From Photobacterium aquimaris (GTDB lineage Bacteria > Pseudomonadota > Gammaproteobacteria > Enterobacterales > Vibrionaceae), in NCBI RefSeq assembly GCF_002954455.1, contig NZ_MSCC01000002.1, positions 639,434 to 703,433 on the forward strand: a stretch of DNA of 64,000 nt. The letters are read 5' to 3'. Each line of letters opens with the position of its first letter. Position 1 is the first letter of the stretch. Below the pieces are notes generated by a model. The model made no database searches and was not told the origin of the DNA. It worked only from the letters and a program-made list of their open reading frames with translations. This document shows positions 45,353-54,480 of this stretch, piece after piece. The position numbers were made by a program, and so were the translations under genes.

Positions 45353-45619
45353 TTATTTTATTTCTCGCGTAAATTTTAGTTTTTCTACAGCGGCAACCCA
45401 AGATGGGCGATTAATATAATGGCCGATGATCAGTGCCGGAATAATAAAAGCAATATGTAATACTGCAAGTTGAGCATTTGATGTTGCTAATACCGTATCA
45501 CCACTAACATAATTGAATAATGCAATGGTACCGAAAATCAAGCCAAGCACACTAAGGATAAAAAATCCAACCACACTAAGACCGAGAATATCACGAGAAT
45601 AAAGTTTCAATAAGTTCAT
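45353..45619 (-). CDS. Small membrane protein, unknown
   Basis: 88 residues with two membrane helices (about 13-37 and 50-67) and a basic tail (KLKFTREIK). GGAGTT precedes the ATG. I do not recognise the family. Its stop lies 36 bp past the restored LysR stop, in convergent orientation. Confidence 0.65.
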   Translation of the reverse strand: MNLLKLYSRDILGLSVVGFFILSVLGLIFGTIALFNYVSGDTVLATSNAQLAVLHIAFIIPALIIGHYINRPSWVAAVEKLKFTREIK

Positions 45620-45785
45620 TAATTAACTCCTAAACTCTAGCGACTGAGCATAATAAATATCGCTATGGGTGTTGTTATCATTATTATAATTACTATGCAC
45701 GTTTAGAGTAGTGGCGATATTGATCTTGCACATAAATTGATATCTATTGTGGCCTATCTATTTAAATAATCGATATATAGCTTAT

Positions 45786-46526
45786 TTATGCTTTTTTGGT
45801 GGTGGTAATCTTTATTTTATGTGCCATTAACCAACTGAATGCATTCGAGAAATGTGCTTTGGCATTATTATCAATGACTTTCCCATGTGACAGAATAATA
45901 CGCTCAAAAGGCCAAGTGAGAATTTCTTGAATTGATTGTCGAAGTTGGGTGTGGTTTTGAAAAGTAATACGCCAATACCACGGCATTGCTGGTTTAAAGT
46001 AGCAACCATTGAGAACCGCAATAGCAAACGTCAGTGGGTGACGGCTTTCTACCATCCATGCTAAAGCATCACCTAAAATAAGCGTTTGTGAATGAGGATC
46101 ACAAAAAGCAATTTCCTCCATCGTATCACTGCCGCGAATAACGGTTTGCAGTAATTGTCCTTGCCAATGATAGGGTGTTTTATTACCAAGGGCATCATCA
46201 AAGGTAAGATCACTGCGTTTATGAATGAGTCCTGGCGGTGCATAAAAATAGGCTTGAGGATAAGCGAGCCACCAATCAGAAAGATAAATATTATGACTTT
46301 TATTCGGGGTGACCACGTAACCAACATCACCTAATTGGCTAATCTGTCGCTGTAGTTTTTGGGTAATATCAATAGGAGAGTGGATAAAGAGTTTATTGTT
46401 ATTCAATCGAATTATTGTCATTCGATGGTCAATTGGCGCACCTGCAACGCGGTATGGCATCGTGCAATACCAAATGCGATCTTTGCTCCATTCAACGAGA
46501 GTGCAATCCTTGCTCATAAGCGTCAT
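45786..46526 (-). CDS. DUF4336 family protein
   Basis: 246 residues, a cytoplasmic protein of the DUF4336 type: 'RMTIIRLNNNKLFIHSPID', 'VGYVVTPNKSHNIYLSDWW', 'LILGDALAW' and 'IILSHGKVI'. The order resembles a metallo-beta-lactamase fold with a reduced metal site (the H.H.DH motif is reduced to 'NKSHNIYLSDW'). Function unknown. Confidence 0.78.
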   Translation of the reverse strand: MTLMSKDCTLVEWSKDRIWYCTMPYRVAGAPIDHRMTIIRLNNNKLFIHSPIDITQKLQRQISQLGDVGYVVTPNKSHNIYLSDWWLAYPQAYFYAPPGLIHKRSDLTFDDALGNKTPYHWQGQLLQTVIRGSDTMEEIAFCDPHSQTLILGDALAWMVESRHPLTFAIAVLNGCYFKPAMPWYWRITFQNHTQLRQSIQEILTWPFERIILSHGKVIDNNAKAHFSNAFSWLMAHKIKITTTKKA

Positions 46527-46620
46527 AACGGTTAATTAATAAGTAATGATCATCATATGATTAATTTTCCAGTGGTCAACATTTTTATTACATTAATGTT
46601 TAATTTCAGCAACCTTGGAA

Positions 46621-46649
46621 TAAAAAGGCCACCGTTATTGGCGGTGGCC
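46621..46649 (-). terminator. Terminator after the CPA1 antiporter gene
   Basis: GGCCACCG (46627-46634) and CGGTGGCC (46642-46649) form the stem, followed by a U-run on the minus strand. Confidence 0.8.
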
Positions 46650-46657
46650 AGTATGCT

Positions 46658-46698
46658 GATTAACGATTAACGATTAACGATTAACGATTAACGATTAT
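46658..46698. repeat. Tandem heptamer GATTAAC
   Basis: Five exact copies of the 7-bp unit GATTAAC followed by a degenerate sixth (GATTATC). It spans the stop codon of the minus-strand antiporter gene. Read in the antiporter direction it is TAATCGT repeated, with several stop codons. Confidence 0.9.
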
Positions 46699-48031
46699 CG
46701 GTATCAGATGTTGATGGCTCTGTGGTTGAGACGCTATCAGCAGCAGTTTGCTCCATTTTTTCTTGTTCAGCTTTTGCTTGATAAATCATTGGGGTAATTG
46801 TGGAACCCTGGACAATGATTGAGAAAATCACCACGGCATAAGTCATTAATACAATGATTTCTTTAACATCAATATCAGGGCTAAACCCAATCGGTATTCC
46901 GGTTGGAATCGCCATTGCCATTGCTAGCGCTAATCCGCCACGTAATCCTCCCCACGTTAATATTTTAATCGATAGTGGGTTATAGCGACGGTGGCGGCTA
47001 AATACTTTATAAGAGTATTTAATCGTTAGATAACGACTTAGCAATACTAGCGGTATTGCAATCACCACTGCCAAAATATCAATAAAGTGGAAACTAAAGG
47101 TGATCATCATAAAGCCGATCAGCAAGAATAAAATCGCGTTTAAAATTTCATCGGCCAGTTCCCATAAATGTGAGATCTGGTGAGAAGCTTCTTTTGATAT
47201 CGTATTACGGGTCCAGTTACCAATAATAATACCCGCAATAACCATCGCAAGCGGTGCTGAAACTTCAATATGCTCACTTACCACATAACCAAATGTTGGA
47301 ATTAAAATGGTTAAAATTAAGCGGAACATATTGTCATGTGAGGTTTTAATTAAGAAATGGAATACCACCCCAAGTACTGCACCAAACGCAATACCGCCTA
47401 ATGCTTCACGGATAAACAGCAGTGCAGTGCTTGATACCGTAGGAGCAGTTTTACTAAATGCGATTTCAAACAGAGTAACAAAAATAACTAAGCCAACACC
47501 GTCATTAAACAGCGATTCACCTTCAATTTGGGTCGAGATCCGTTGAGGTGCATTGAGTTTTTTGACAATGGCCAATACCGCAATTGGATCGGTAGGTGAG
47601 ATGAGTGAGCCAAATAAACAACAATAGATAAAATCAACATCAATGGTGCAAATTTTAAACAGCACCCACAACACAGTACCAATAAAGAAGGTTGAGAAAA
47701 CAGTACCAACAAGTGCTAGAAATGATATTTCAAACTTTTGATCTTTAAGGTGAGGTAATTGAATATTTAATGCTCCACCAAAGAGGAGGAAACCCAGTAC
47801 TCCTTTGAGTAGGAAATCATCAAATTTTACACCTTGTACCATTTGAATCAGTGCATGTTCATCATTCAATGGTATATAGCCTAATTTACTCAATATTAAG
47901 AGAATAAATGATATTGCTATTGACCAGCCAGTGATGGCAATGGTCGGCTGAAACTTACCGATACGGTGATTAATAATAGATATAAGGATAGCAATAGCTG
48001 CCATTATACAGATGGTGTCATAAGCTGACAT
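46688..48031 (-). CDS. CPA1-type Na+/H+ antiporter (NhaP-like)
   Basis: 447 residues, about 12 membrane helices. The core ion site 'SLISPTDPIAVLAI' (in V. cholerae NhaP: TDP) and 'EGESLFNDGVGLVIF' (ND motif) are present, as is 'GLRGGLALAMAMAIP', which is typical of CPA1. A short hydrophilic C-terminus (VSTTEPSTSDTDNR) has no large cytoplasmic domain. It exchanges Na+ or K+ for H+. The last codons lie in the heptamer repeat at 46658-46698. Confidence 0.88.
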   Translation of the reverse strand: MSAYDTICIMAAIAILISIINHRIGKFQPTIAITGWSIAISFILLILSKLGYIPLNDEHALIQMVQGVKFDDFLLKGVLGFLLFGGALNIQLPHLKDQKFEISFLALVGTVFSTFFIGTVLWVLFKICTIDVDFIYCCLFGSLISPTDPIAVLAIVKKLNAPQRISTQIEGESLFNDGVGLVIFVTLFEIAFSKTAPTVSSTALLFIREALGGIAFGAVLGVVFHFLIKTSHDNMFRLILTILIPTFGYVVSEHIEVSAPLAMVIAGIIIGNWTRNTISKEASHQISHLWELADEILNAILFLLIGFMMITFSFHFIDILAVVIAIPLVLLSRYLTIKYSYKVFSRHRRYNPLSIKILTWGGLRGGLALAMAMAIPTGIPIGFSPDIDVKEIIVLMTYAVVIFSIIVQGSTITPMIYQAKAEQEKMEQTAADSVSTTEPSTSDTDNR

Positions 48032-48364
48032 GAATAGTGTACTCCACTAGATATCAAATAAGTTGTCGTTCGACGGTTGTTAGCATAATTATCTGATTTT
48101 GTGTGTAATAAAAGAGAGTTATAAATAGAATGATAATAATTTATATTCTCTATAAACATATAGTTACATTTTAATTAGATCAAGCGTAAATTGTTTGTAT
48201 TATTTTGGAATGTAAGGTTGCGATTTTAAGTGTAAATAATAGCTATCTTAATCATAGGTTAACAATGATTAATGAAGAGTGAATAAACAAGAGGGGGAAA
48301 GGATGTGTTGTAGCGAGTCAATCATTTAAAATAATTGACCCACAAACAATATCTTAGGAAGTAG
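48032..48364. other. Intergenic region, 333 bp
   Basis: AT-rich spacer between two minus-strand genes. It contains the antiporter promoter region. No ORF, RNA gene or repeat recognised. Confidence 0.4.
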
Positions 48365-49108
48365 CTATTGGTTATTTGTTGCTGAAATGAATAAGCCAGG
48401 ATCATCACTAATAATAGTGCTGACGCCCCAACGAGTAAATTTCTCTACTTTTTTAGGATCATTCATGGTCCATATTTGGAGCACTTTACCAGCATCAGTG
48501 ATTTCTTGTGCAAGCTTTTGATTAAGTAAATGATGATCTAAATGAATACTGTAGAGATCAAGCTTAGCATCTAAGCGGGCAATATCGGGCACCCAGTCTT
48601 CAATAATCAGTCCACGGCGAACTTCTGGCCATTGTTGTAAGCAGTACTTTACTGCGTTGTAAGAGAAGCTAGAAAGAATTAAGCGTTCAGTATCGAAACC
48701 ATAGTCTTTAATCGCTTCAATCGTTTTACGCACTTGAAGTTCGACTTCTTCTTCATAATGGACTTTGATTTCAAGATTGAGATTTAATCCGTAATCGTCA
48801 CAAGCTTGCAGTAACTCAGTTAATGTTGGAATTGTTTCGCCTGCAAATTCAGTTGCAAACCAGCTTCCAGCGTCTAATTGCTTTAGTTCATTGAGTGTTT
48901 TATGGCGTACACTTCCAGAACCATTAGTACAACGACGAACACTTTTATCATGAATAATGACTGGGATTAAATCATCACACAGTTGAGTATCGGTCTCAAT
49001 CCATGTTGCGCCAGCATCAGCTGCGGCTTTCATGGATATTAATGTGTTTTCTGGGGCGACTGCACGAGCGCCACGGTGACCTGCAATCATCACTTCTCCA
49101 ACATACAT
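48365..49108 (-). CDS. ugpQ: Glycerophosphodiester phosphodiesterase (UgpQ-like)
   Basis: 247 residues, cytoplasmic. GDPD motifs: GHRGARAVAPENT (9-21 region), 'WIETDTQLCDDLIPVIIHD' (metal ligands E and D, His of the HD), 'LNLEIKV' and the late 'LQIWTMNDPKKVEKFTRWGVSTIISDDP'. It hydrolyses deacylated phospholipids to glycerol-3-phosphate and an alcohol. The start could be the ATG at 49090 (GGAG ahead). Confidence 0.9.
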   Translation of the reverse strand: MYVGEVMIAGHRGARAVAPENTLISMKAAADAGATWIETDTQLCDDLIPVIIHDKSVRRCTNGSGSVRHKTLNELKQLDAGSWFATEFAGETIPTLTELLQACDDYGLNLNLEIKVHYEEEVELQVRKTIEAIKDYGFDTERLILSSFSYNAVKYCLQQWPEVRRGLIIEDWVPDIARLDAKLDLYSIHLDHHLLNQKLAQEITDAGKVLQIWTMNDPKKVEKFTRWGVSTIISDDPGLFISATNNQ

Positions 49109-49393
49109 ATTATTATCTCGCTATAAGCATTATCGTAGAAATTTTATTGGCTTTACTTTAATTCGCAAGTGATTAAATACGAATAATGATATCTCAATTG
49201 TTATGTTTTAGCGTCGTCTAACAATAGTTAAGTCTATTTTGTCATCAAGCTAACGATTTTTAAGTAATTGGTTTTGTATCTGGTAAAGGATTGGATTAGT
49301 ATCTTCGACCGTCGCGTGATTTTGTTGAGAGCATTAGTTTGATGATCAATCTACAATCCCGCCAGCCTTTAAACCTGAAACAAGGATATTCGA

Positions 49394-49972
49394 ATGAAGC
49401 TTTCTACGCTAGACCAACCCCTTTTCGATCACCTTTACAGCGATATTCGAGAGTTTCGTTCCACCTTTGATTTAGATATTGAAAATCCAGCCAGTCTTGA
49501 TGCACAAGCAGATGCCTTACATACCTCATTAGCAGTTGAAGAAATGACGGAACTGGCTGAAGCTGATTCTTTAGTTGAGCAAGCCGATGCCATTGTTGAT
49601 TCAGTGTATGTATTAATGGGTCGTTTGGTTCATTTAGGCGATAAAAAAATTGGTGATAATATTGGTATCAGTTACTTAATTGATATCCTTTTACAAATGT
49701 CTGAGCGTCTAGGTTTTAACTTTATTGATTGTTGGAATGAAGTTCATTCAAGCAACATGAGCAAAGTATGTCGTAGTCAGCAGCAATACGACGAAACAGA
49801 AGCTTTCTATGCTAAGCAAGGTGTTGTATTAGTGGCAAGCACCAAAGGTGATTATATTATTGCTAAATGTGCACAGGATGTAGATGTCGATGGTAAACTT
49901 ATTCGAGCAGGAAAAGTGTTGAAATCGGTTTATTATCGCCCAGCAGATTTAGTAAAATTAGTTATACGCTAA
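49394..49972 (+). CDS. MazG-superfamily nucleotide pyrophosphohydrolase-like protein
   Basis: 192 residues. An all-alpha MazG/HisE-type core: 'EEMTELAEADSLVEQADAIVDSVYV' (EExxE then ExxxD, Mg2+ ligands). The rest, 'NVEHSSNMSKVC'-type 'NEVHSSNMSKV' and a C-terminal 'GKVLKSVYYRPADL', matches phosphoribosyl-ATP pyrophosphohydrolase-like proteins also found in phages. It may clear aberrant nucleotides. AAGGA lies before the ATG, and a terminator follows. Confidence 0.8.
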   Translation: MKLSTLDQPLFDHLYSDIREFRSTFDLDIENPASLDAQADALHTSLAVEEMTELAEADSLVEQADAIVDSVYVLMGRLVHLGDKKIGDNIGISYLIDILLQMSERLGFNFIDCWNEVHSSNMSKVCRSQQQYDETEAFYAKQGVVLVASTKGDYIIAKCAQDVDVDGKLIRAGKVLKSVYYRPADLVKLVIR

Positions 49973-49995
49973 TTAATGCTTCAAGATTACTTCTG

Positions 49996-50020
49996 ATCCT
50001 CGCTATGGCGGGGATTTTTT
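49996..50020 (+). terminator. Terminator of the MazG-like gene
   Basis: ATCCTCGC / GCGGGGAT (one G-U pair) with a TATG-type loop, followed by T6. Confidence 0.8.
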
Positions 50021-50090
50021 ATTGGTATTGAGTACAAGGTTGTGGCTTGACACTAGATATTTATATAAAAATTTTATTTAAGTTACTATT

Positions 50091-51425
50091 ATGAATCAAA
50101 AAACACGTACTCATTTCGAACCCCATGGCTTAGCTCATCAATTGTTCACCATGACGTGGCCGATGTTATTTGGTGTACTGTCGCTAATGAGTTTTCAATT
50201 AGTAGACAGTGCCTTTATTGGTCAGCTAGGTATTCTACCTTTAGCTGCGCAAGGGTTTACTTTACCAATGCAAATGTTAGTTATTGGTTTGCAGGTTGGA
50301 TTAGGCATTGCGACTACAGCATTAATTTCACGAGTGTTAGGCAATAATGATCATCATCGTGCTCGTCAACTCGGTGGTGTGGTGGTGATTATTGGCGATC
50401 TCGGCATTATGGCATTGTGTACTGCAATCTGGTTTGGTCGTCATCAATTACTATGGTTGCTTGGTGCTCCATCTAATGTGTTTGCGGTCATTGATATTTA
50501 TTGGCCGGTATGGCTAGCAAGTGCTTGGTGTGGCTCGATGGTGTATTTTGCGTATAGCATTTGTCGTGCCAATGGTAATACTTTGTTACCAGGTATTATG
50601 ATGGTTATTACCAGTGTGCTTAACATTGGTTTAGATCCATTATTCATGTTTACTTTTAATATGGGTATTAATGGCGCAGCATGGGCAACGATTGCCTCGT
50701 TCACTATGGGCATGTTGGTGGTTTATCCGCTGTTAATTAAACGCCAATGGTTGAGTTTTGACTGGCGAGGATTAGCGATTTATAAAGCGATTAAAGAATT
50801 ACTTCATATTATGGCACCGGCGATGTTAAGCCAATTATTACCGCCAGTTTCAGCGATTTTAGCGACTAAATTAGTGGCTGGTTTTGGTGCCGCAACAGTT
50901 GCAGCTTGGGCATTAGGATCACGACTGGAATTCTTTTCGCTGGTGGTGGTACTTGCGCTCACTATGTCAATGCCACCTATGGTTGGGCGTTTGCTGGGAC
51001 GTAAAGACATCGCCAGTATTGAAGCGTTAATCATGATAGCAGTGCGATTTGTGCTGCTATGGCAAATTGCGATTGCCGCAGTGCTATTTTTGAGTGCACA
51101 ACCATTAACACAGCTATTAACCACAGACACCTCAGTACAACACATCTTAATGATTCATTTAACCCGTGTGCCTATCAGTTTAGGGGCATTGGGTATTTGT
51201 ATGTTGATGGTGTCGGTTTGTAATGCAATGGGGCTACCAATGCGTGCATTGCTGATTTCTGCATTACGATTATTTGTGTGTTATTTACCAGTGCTATGGC
51301 TTGGAGCCCATTTAGCGGGCTTATCAGGGCTGTTTACTGGAGCAATGATCGGTAATATAGCGGCTGGATTATGTGCTTGGGTATTCTATCGTCAAGGACT
51401 TGCGCATATTCGAAATAAATACTGA
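50091..51425 (+). CDS. MATE family multidrug efflux transporter
   Basis: 444 residues with 12 membrane helices in two six-helix bundles. The start is 'AHQLFTMTWPMLFGVLSLMSFQLVDSAFIGQLG', in part; 'MAPAMLSQLLPPVSAILATKLVAG' opens the second half. It is of the DinF/NorM-related group, which exports cationic compounds using Na+ or H+. The substrate is unknown. The ribosome site is weak. Confidence 0.9.
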   Translation: MNQKTRTHFEPHGLAHQLFTMTWPMLFGVLSLMSFQLVDSAFIGQLGILPLAAQGFTLPMQMLVIGLQVGLGIATTALISRVLGNNDHHRARQLGGVVVIIGDLGIMALCTAIWFGRHQLLWLLGAPSNVFAVIDIYWPVWLASAWCGSMVYFAYSICRANGNTLLPGIMMVITSVLNIGLDPLFMFTFNMGINGAAWATIASFTMGMLVVYPLLIKRQWLSFDWRGLAIYKAIKELLHIMAPAMLSQLLPPVSAILATKLVAGFGAATVAAWALGSRLEFFSLVVVLALTMSMPPMVGRLLGRKDIASIEALIMIAVRFVLLWQIAIAAVLFLSAQPLTQLLTTDTSVQHILMIHLTRVPISLGALGICMLMVSVCNAMGLPMRALLISALRLFVCYLPVLWLGAHLAGLSGLFTGAMIGNIAAGLCAWVFYRQGLAHIRNKY

Positions 51426-51526
51426 GTAACATCAATGGCGTAGTTGTTACGCTAGTGTGTTGTAATAACGCAGTGTAATAATTCATCCATATTAATCAAA
51501 AATGTTAACTAAAAAGGATACCAACA

Positions 51527-52345
51527 ATGCAAACGTTCGCTATTGATGGTCAGCAGATGACTTATCGTGATCAAGGTACAGGTCCTGTACTGGTCTTTGG
51601 TCATAGCTATTTATGGAATAGTGAAATGTGGGCCCCACAAATCGAGGTATTAAGTCAACATTATCGTTGTATTGTGCCTGATTTTTGGGCTCATGGAGGC
51701 TCTGATAGCGCGCCGATAGCAACGCGTACCTTACGTGACTATGCTGATAATGTATTAGCACTACTTGATCATTTAAAGATTGAAAAATTTGCGATGATTG
51801 GATTATCTGTCGGTGGTATGTGGGGCGCTGAGTTAACGCTCAAAGCACCTACTCGCGTAACAGCTTTAGTATTGATGGATACATTCTTAGGCTATGAACC
51901 GGAGGTGCTACATGCGAAATATTTTGCGATGCTAGATACGTTACGCGATCAGCAACAAGTTCCTGCAGCATTGATTGATATGATTGCGCCATTATTTTTC
52001 CGTCGTGACGGTCACCTTTATAATCCACAATTAGTGAGTGATTTCCGCGATCATTTATCAAACTTGCAAGGGGATCGTGCTATCGCCGTATCTGACATGG
52101 GACGCATGGTGTTTGGTCGTCGTGATACCTTTGATGATATCGAACAACTAACGGTACCAACATTAATTATGTCAGGTATTGAAGATAACCCGCGTCCACC
52201 GCTGGAAGCGCAATTAATGCATGATGCGATTGATGGCAGTGAATACGTGCTTATTCCAGATGCTGGACACATCAGTAATTTAGAACAACCACAATTTGTA
52301 ACCGAACAATTACAGCGTTTTTTAAGTAACGTATTAGCCGCTTAA
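51527..52345 (+). CDS. Alpha/beta hydrolase
   Basis: 272 residues. Oxyanion region 'LVFGHSYLWNSEMW', nucleophile elbow GLSVGG (Ser near 95), Asp in 'MSGIEDNPRPP' and His in 'DAGHISNLEQP'. The catalytic triad is complete. It resembles the esterase/BioH/RutD-like group. AAGGAT before the ATG; a terminator follows. Confidence 0.88.
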   Translation: MQTFAIDGQQMTYRDQGTGPVLVFGHSYLWNSEMWAPQIEVLSQHYRCIVPDFWAHGGSDSAPIATRTLRDYADNVLALLDHLKIEKFAMIGLSVGGMWGAELTLKAPTRVTALVLMDTFLGYEPEVLHAKYFAMLDTLRDQQQVPAALIDMIAPLFFRRDGHLYNPQLVSDFRDHLSNLQGDRAIAVSDMGRMVFGRRDTFDDIEQLTVPTLIMSGIEDNPRPPLEAQLMHDAIDGSEYVLIPDAGHISNLEQPQFVTEQLQRFLSNVLAA

Positions 52346-52360
52346 AATACGTTAATTGAC

Positions 52361-52395
52361 ACCAGTGAGGCACTAATACCTCGCTGGTTTTTTTT
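52361..52395. terminator. Terminator between two hydrolase genes
   Basis: ACCAGTGAGG / CCTCGCTGGT (one G-U pair), followed by T8 on the plus strand. Confidence 0.85.
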
Positions 52396-52404
52396 ATATA
52401 TATT

Positions 52405-53205
52405 CTAGTTGGCTAATGATGTTTGACTATGCTGTTGAATAAAGTCAATAGAATAACGGTTAAATGCTTCTGGCTGCTCAATATTACACACATGACCACA
52501 ATTAGCGAGTTGGGTTAAAACACTATTTTGATGACGTTTAATCATCTCTTTTACTGATTTAAGAAACATATAATCATGTTCACCCATTAGATAGAGGGTG
52601 GGAATCATGAGTTCTTTTTCTTTAAAGTATTTCATGATTGGGTTAACGTCAGTAGCAAGTTTAAACCAGCGCTTAAATTCTTTTTGACATAACTTCTTAG
52701 CTTCACGAATAAATAAATGCCTTGATTGGCGCTGATTTTTTTGTGGCATAACTACATAAGCAAACAAACGGTATAACCACATATAAGGCAGAATATGTTT
52801 ACTGATATTTCCCAGTTTTATCAATAATTGAGAACGGGTATTTAGCCGTGTAACAGCGCCACCAAGGGTCATTGTTTGTACTCGCTCAGGAGTAAGTTCA
52901 GCTAAATGACGAATAATAATAGTACCTAATGAAATACCAACAAAATGGGCAGATTGAATTTTGAGATGATTAAGTACATCAATAATATCTTTAGTCACCA
53001 TTTTAAAGGTGTAATTATTATTTATCATGTCTTGAAACATAGTATTAGATTTACCATGGCCACGTAAATCGAGTAACAATAAATTAAAATGCTGTTTATA
53101 GGCTTTTATTTGTTTAAACCATATTGCAGAGCTTCCGCCAGCACCATGTACAAAAACAACCCATTCTTTGCTTTTTTTATGCGAATATGTTTTGTAAAAC
53201 AGCAT
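52405..53205 (-). CDS. Alpha/beta hydrolase (second)
   Basis: 267 residues from the ATG at 53205; the frame extends to a TTG at 53259 with no ribosome site. 'VVFVHGAGGSSAIWF' and 'LLLDLRGHGKSN' are the oxyanion and strand motifs, the elbow is GISLGT (Ser near 100), Asp is in 'LMGEHDYMF' and His in 'NCGHVCNIEQP'. It ends next to, and faces, the other hydrolase. Substrate unknown. Same strand as the genes at 53319 and 54481. Confidence 0.85.
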   Translation of the reverse strand: MLFYKTYSHKKSKEWVVFVHGAGGSSAIWFKQIKAYKQHFNLLLLDLRGHGKSNTMFQDMINNNYTFKMVTKDIIDVLNHLKIQSAHFVGISLGTIIIRHLAELTPERVQTMTLGGAVTRLNTRSQLLIKLGNISKHILPYMWLYRLFAYVVMPQKNQRQSRHLFIREAKKLCQKEFKRWFKLATDVNPIMKYFKEKELMIPTLYLMGEHDYMFLKSVKEMIKRHQNSVLTQLANCGHVCNIEQPEAFNRYSIDFIQQHSQTSLAN

Positions 53206-53318
53206 GTTATTCAATTTGCTTTCCTTGCTATAGAATGACTTCGTATAATAGCATGACAATGAATATTAGCGTTTGTGTTATTGTTATAAGGTGTGATGAT
53301 ATGAGACGTTTATCGTAT

Positions 53319-54413
53319 TTAGTAAATTACTTCTTCATCATCGTGTGGAATACTATTAATAATTAATCGTTTAATAATATGAGGAACAATACAATATATT
53401 GGCATTTGCTTTAAACGGCCTCGAAAACGCAGTGATTTTACTGCATCTCGATATTCAGCATTGCGGTGTAAAGGAAACCGATAAACAAATGCATCAATAA
53501 AGCGCTGCTTATAAATCCAATAAGAGATACGATGTGATTTTTGTTGTTTAAAATAAGTTAATGCTTGTTCAGGAACCGATAAATTGAATAAATCGCGACA
53601 TAAACTTACCGCTAGATAAAGGCTATTATCATTACCAACTTGCTGTTGAAGTTGAATTAAATTATGCCAAAAAGTAGGCTGCTGACTAAAGTAAATAAAT
53701 TGCAAATATAAGCTGTAAATATCACGCAACCCATACTGATAATCTATTTGGTTAAATAACATAATAGCTTGGTGAAGCACCATTGCATCGGGTGATAATA
53801 ATGTCGCCGGCTCGCAGGCGACAGGCGATAAATGATGGTGTAGTAGAGGGCCTGAGTTAAGTTTATTACTCAAGGTCTTGGGTAATAACTGAAAGTGAAT
53901 AGCCAATTCAGTTCGGCGCTGTTTGTGGATCAGTGGGGTGGTTTGTTGCGCCCAGCGGCGATAAAACGTTTCTTCATAGTCAGCAATATTTTTATAGCGC
54001 CAGCCATTATTTAATAGGGCCTTTTCAACGTTGACCACATGCTGTGGTGGAACATAAATATCAATATTACGTTTTACTCGACCTGCAAACATATCATTAT
54101 CAAGCCACTGTAAAGCGCTGCCTCGTAAATAACGCCAACTGCCAATGATACCTTGTAACTGTTCGGTAAGATGCTGATGTTCTAGTAATAGTTGCTGCTG
54201 TTGTTTTTGATAGCTATGAAAGCCTGACATTAATTGCTGTTGAGTGTGCAGCGGCAAATCTTGTTCGATTTGTGCTTGATAACAACGTGCTCTTAATTGG
54301 CCTAATAATGATAGGTGCCGAGCTTCGGTGATAACTTGATAGCTGTGTTTGTCATCAACCTTGAGTAATATTTTTGGATTATTGAGAACATCGATGAGCA
54401 ATAATTTTGACAT
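53319..54413 (-). CDS. Nucleotidyltransferase family (NTP_transf_5-like)
   Basis: 364 residues, cytoplasmic. The segment 'IGSWRYLRGSALQWLDNDMFAGRVKRNIDIYVPPQHVVNVEKAL' (in part) matches the 'lKG..l......R...DiDllv' core of uncharacterised NTP_transf_5 proteins. The expected Asp-x-Asp is Asn-Ile-Asp, so metal binding may be weak. A His-rich centre 'HHHLSPVACEPATL' follows. AGGATG before the ATG. Such proteins are often in polysaccharide, exosortase or peptide-modification loci; the context here (hydrolase, CPBP protease) does not decide the role. Confidence 0.7.
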   Translation of the reverse strand: MSKLLLIDVLNNPKILLKVDDKHSYQVITEARHLSLLGQLRARCYQAQIEQDLPLHTQQQLMSGFHSYQKQQQQLLLEHQHLTEQLQGIIGSWRYLRGSALQWLDNDMFAGRVKRNIDIYVPPQHVVNVEKALLNNGWRYKNIADYEETFYRRWAQQTTPLIHKQRRTELAIHFQLLPKTLSNKLNSGPLLHHHLSPVACEPATLLSPDAMVLHQAIMLFNQIDYQYGLRDIYSLYLQFIYFSQQPTFWHNLIQLQQQVGNDNSLYLAVSLCRDLFNLSVPEQALTYFKQQKSHRISYWIYKQRFIDAFVYRFPLHRNAEYRDAVKSLRFRGRLKQMPIYCIVPHIIKRLIINSIPHDDEEVIY

Positions 54414-54480
54414 GACATCCTGCCCCTTATCCCTGTGTTGTATTATTAAATCACGTCGTAAAGTGTTCAGATTTGCATTA

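Noticed and set aside
46658..46698. Heptamer array as a CRISPR or iteron origin
   Set aside because: Units are contiguous 7-mers without spacers, lie at a gene end, and have no replication or cas gene nearby.
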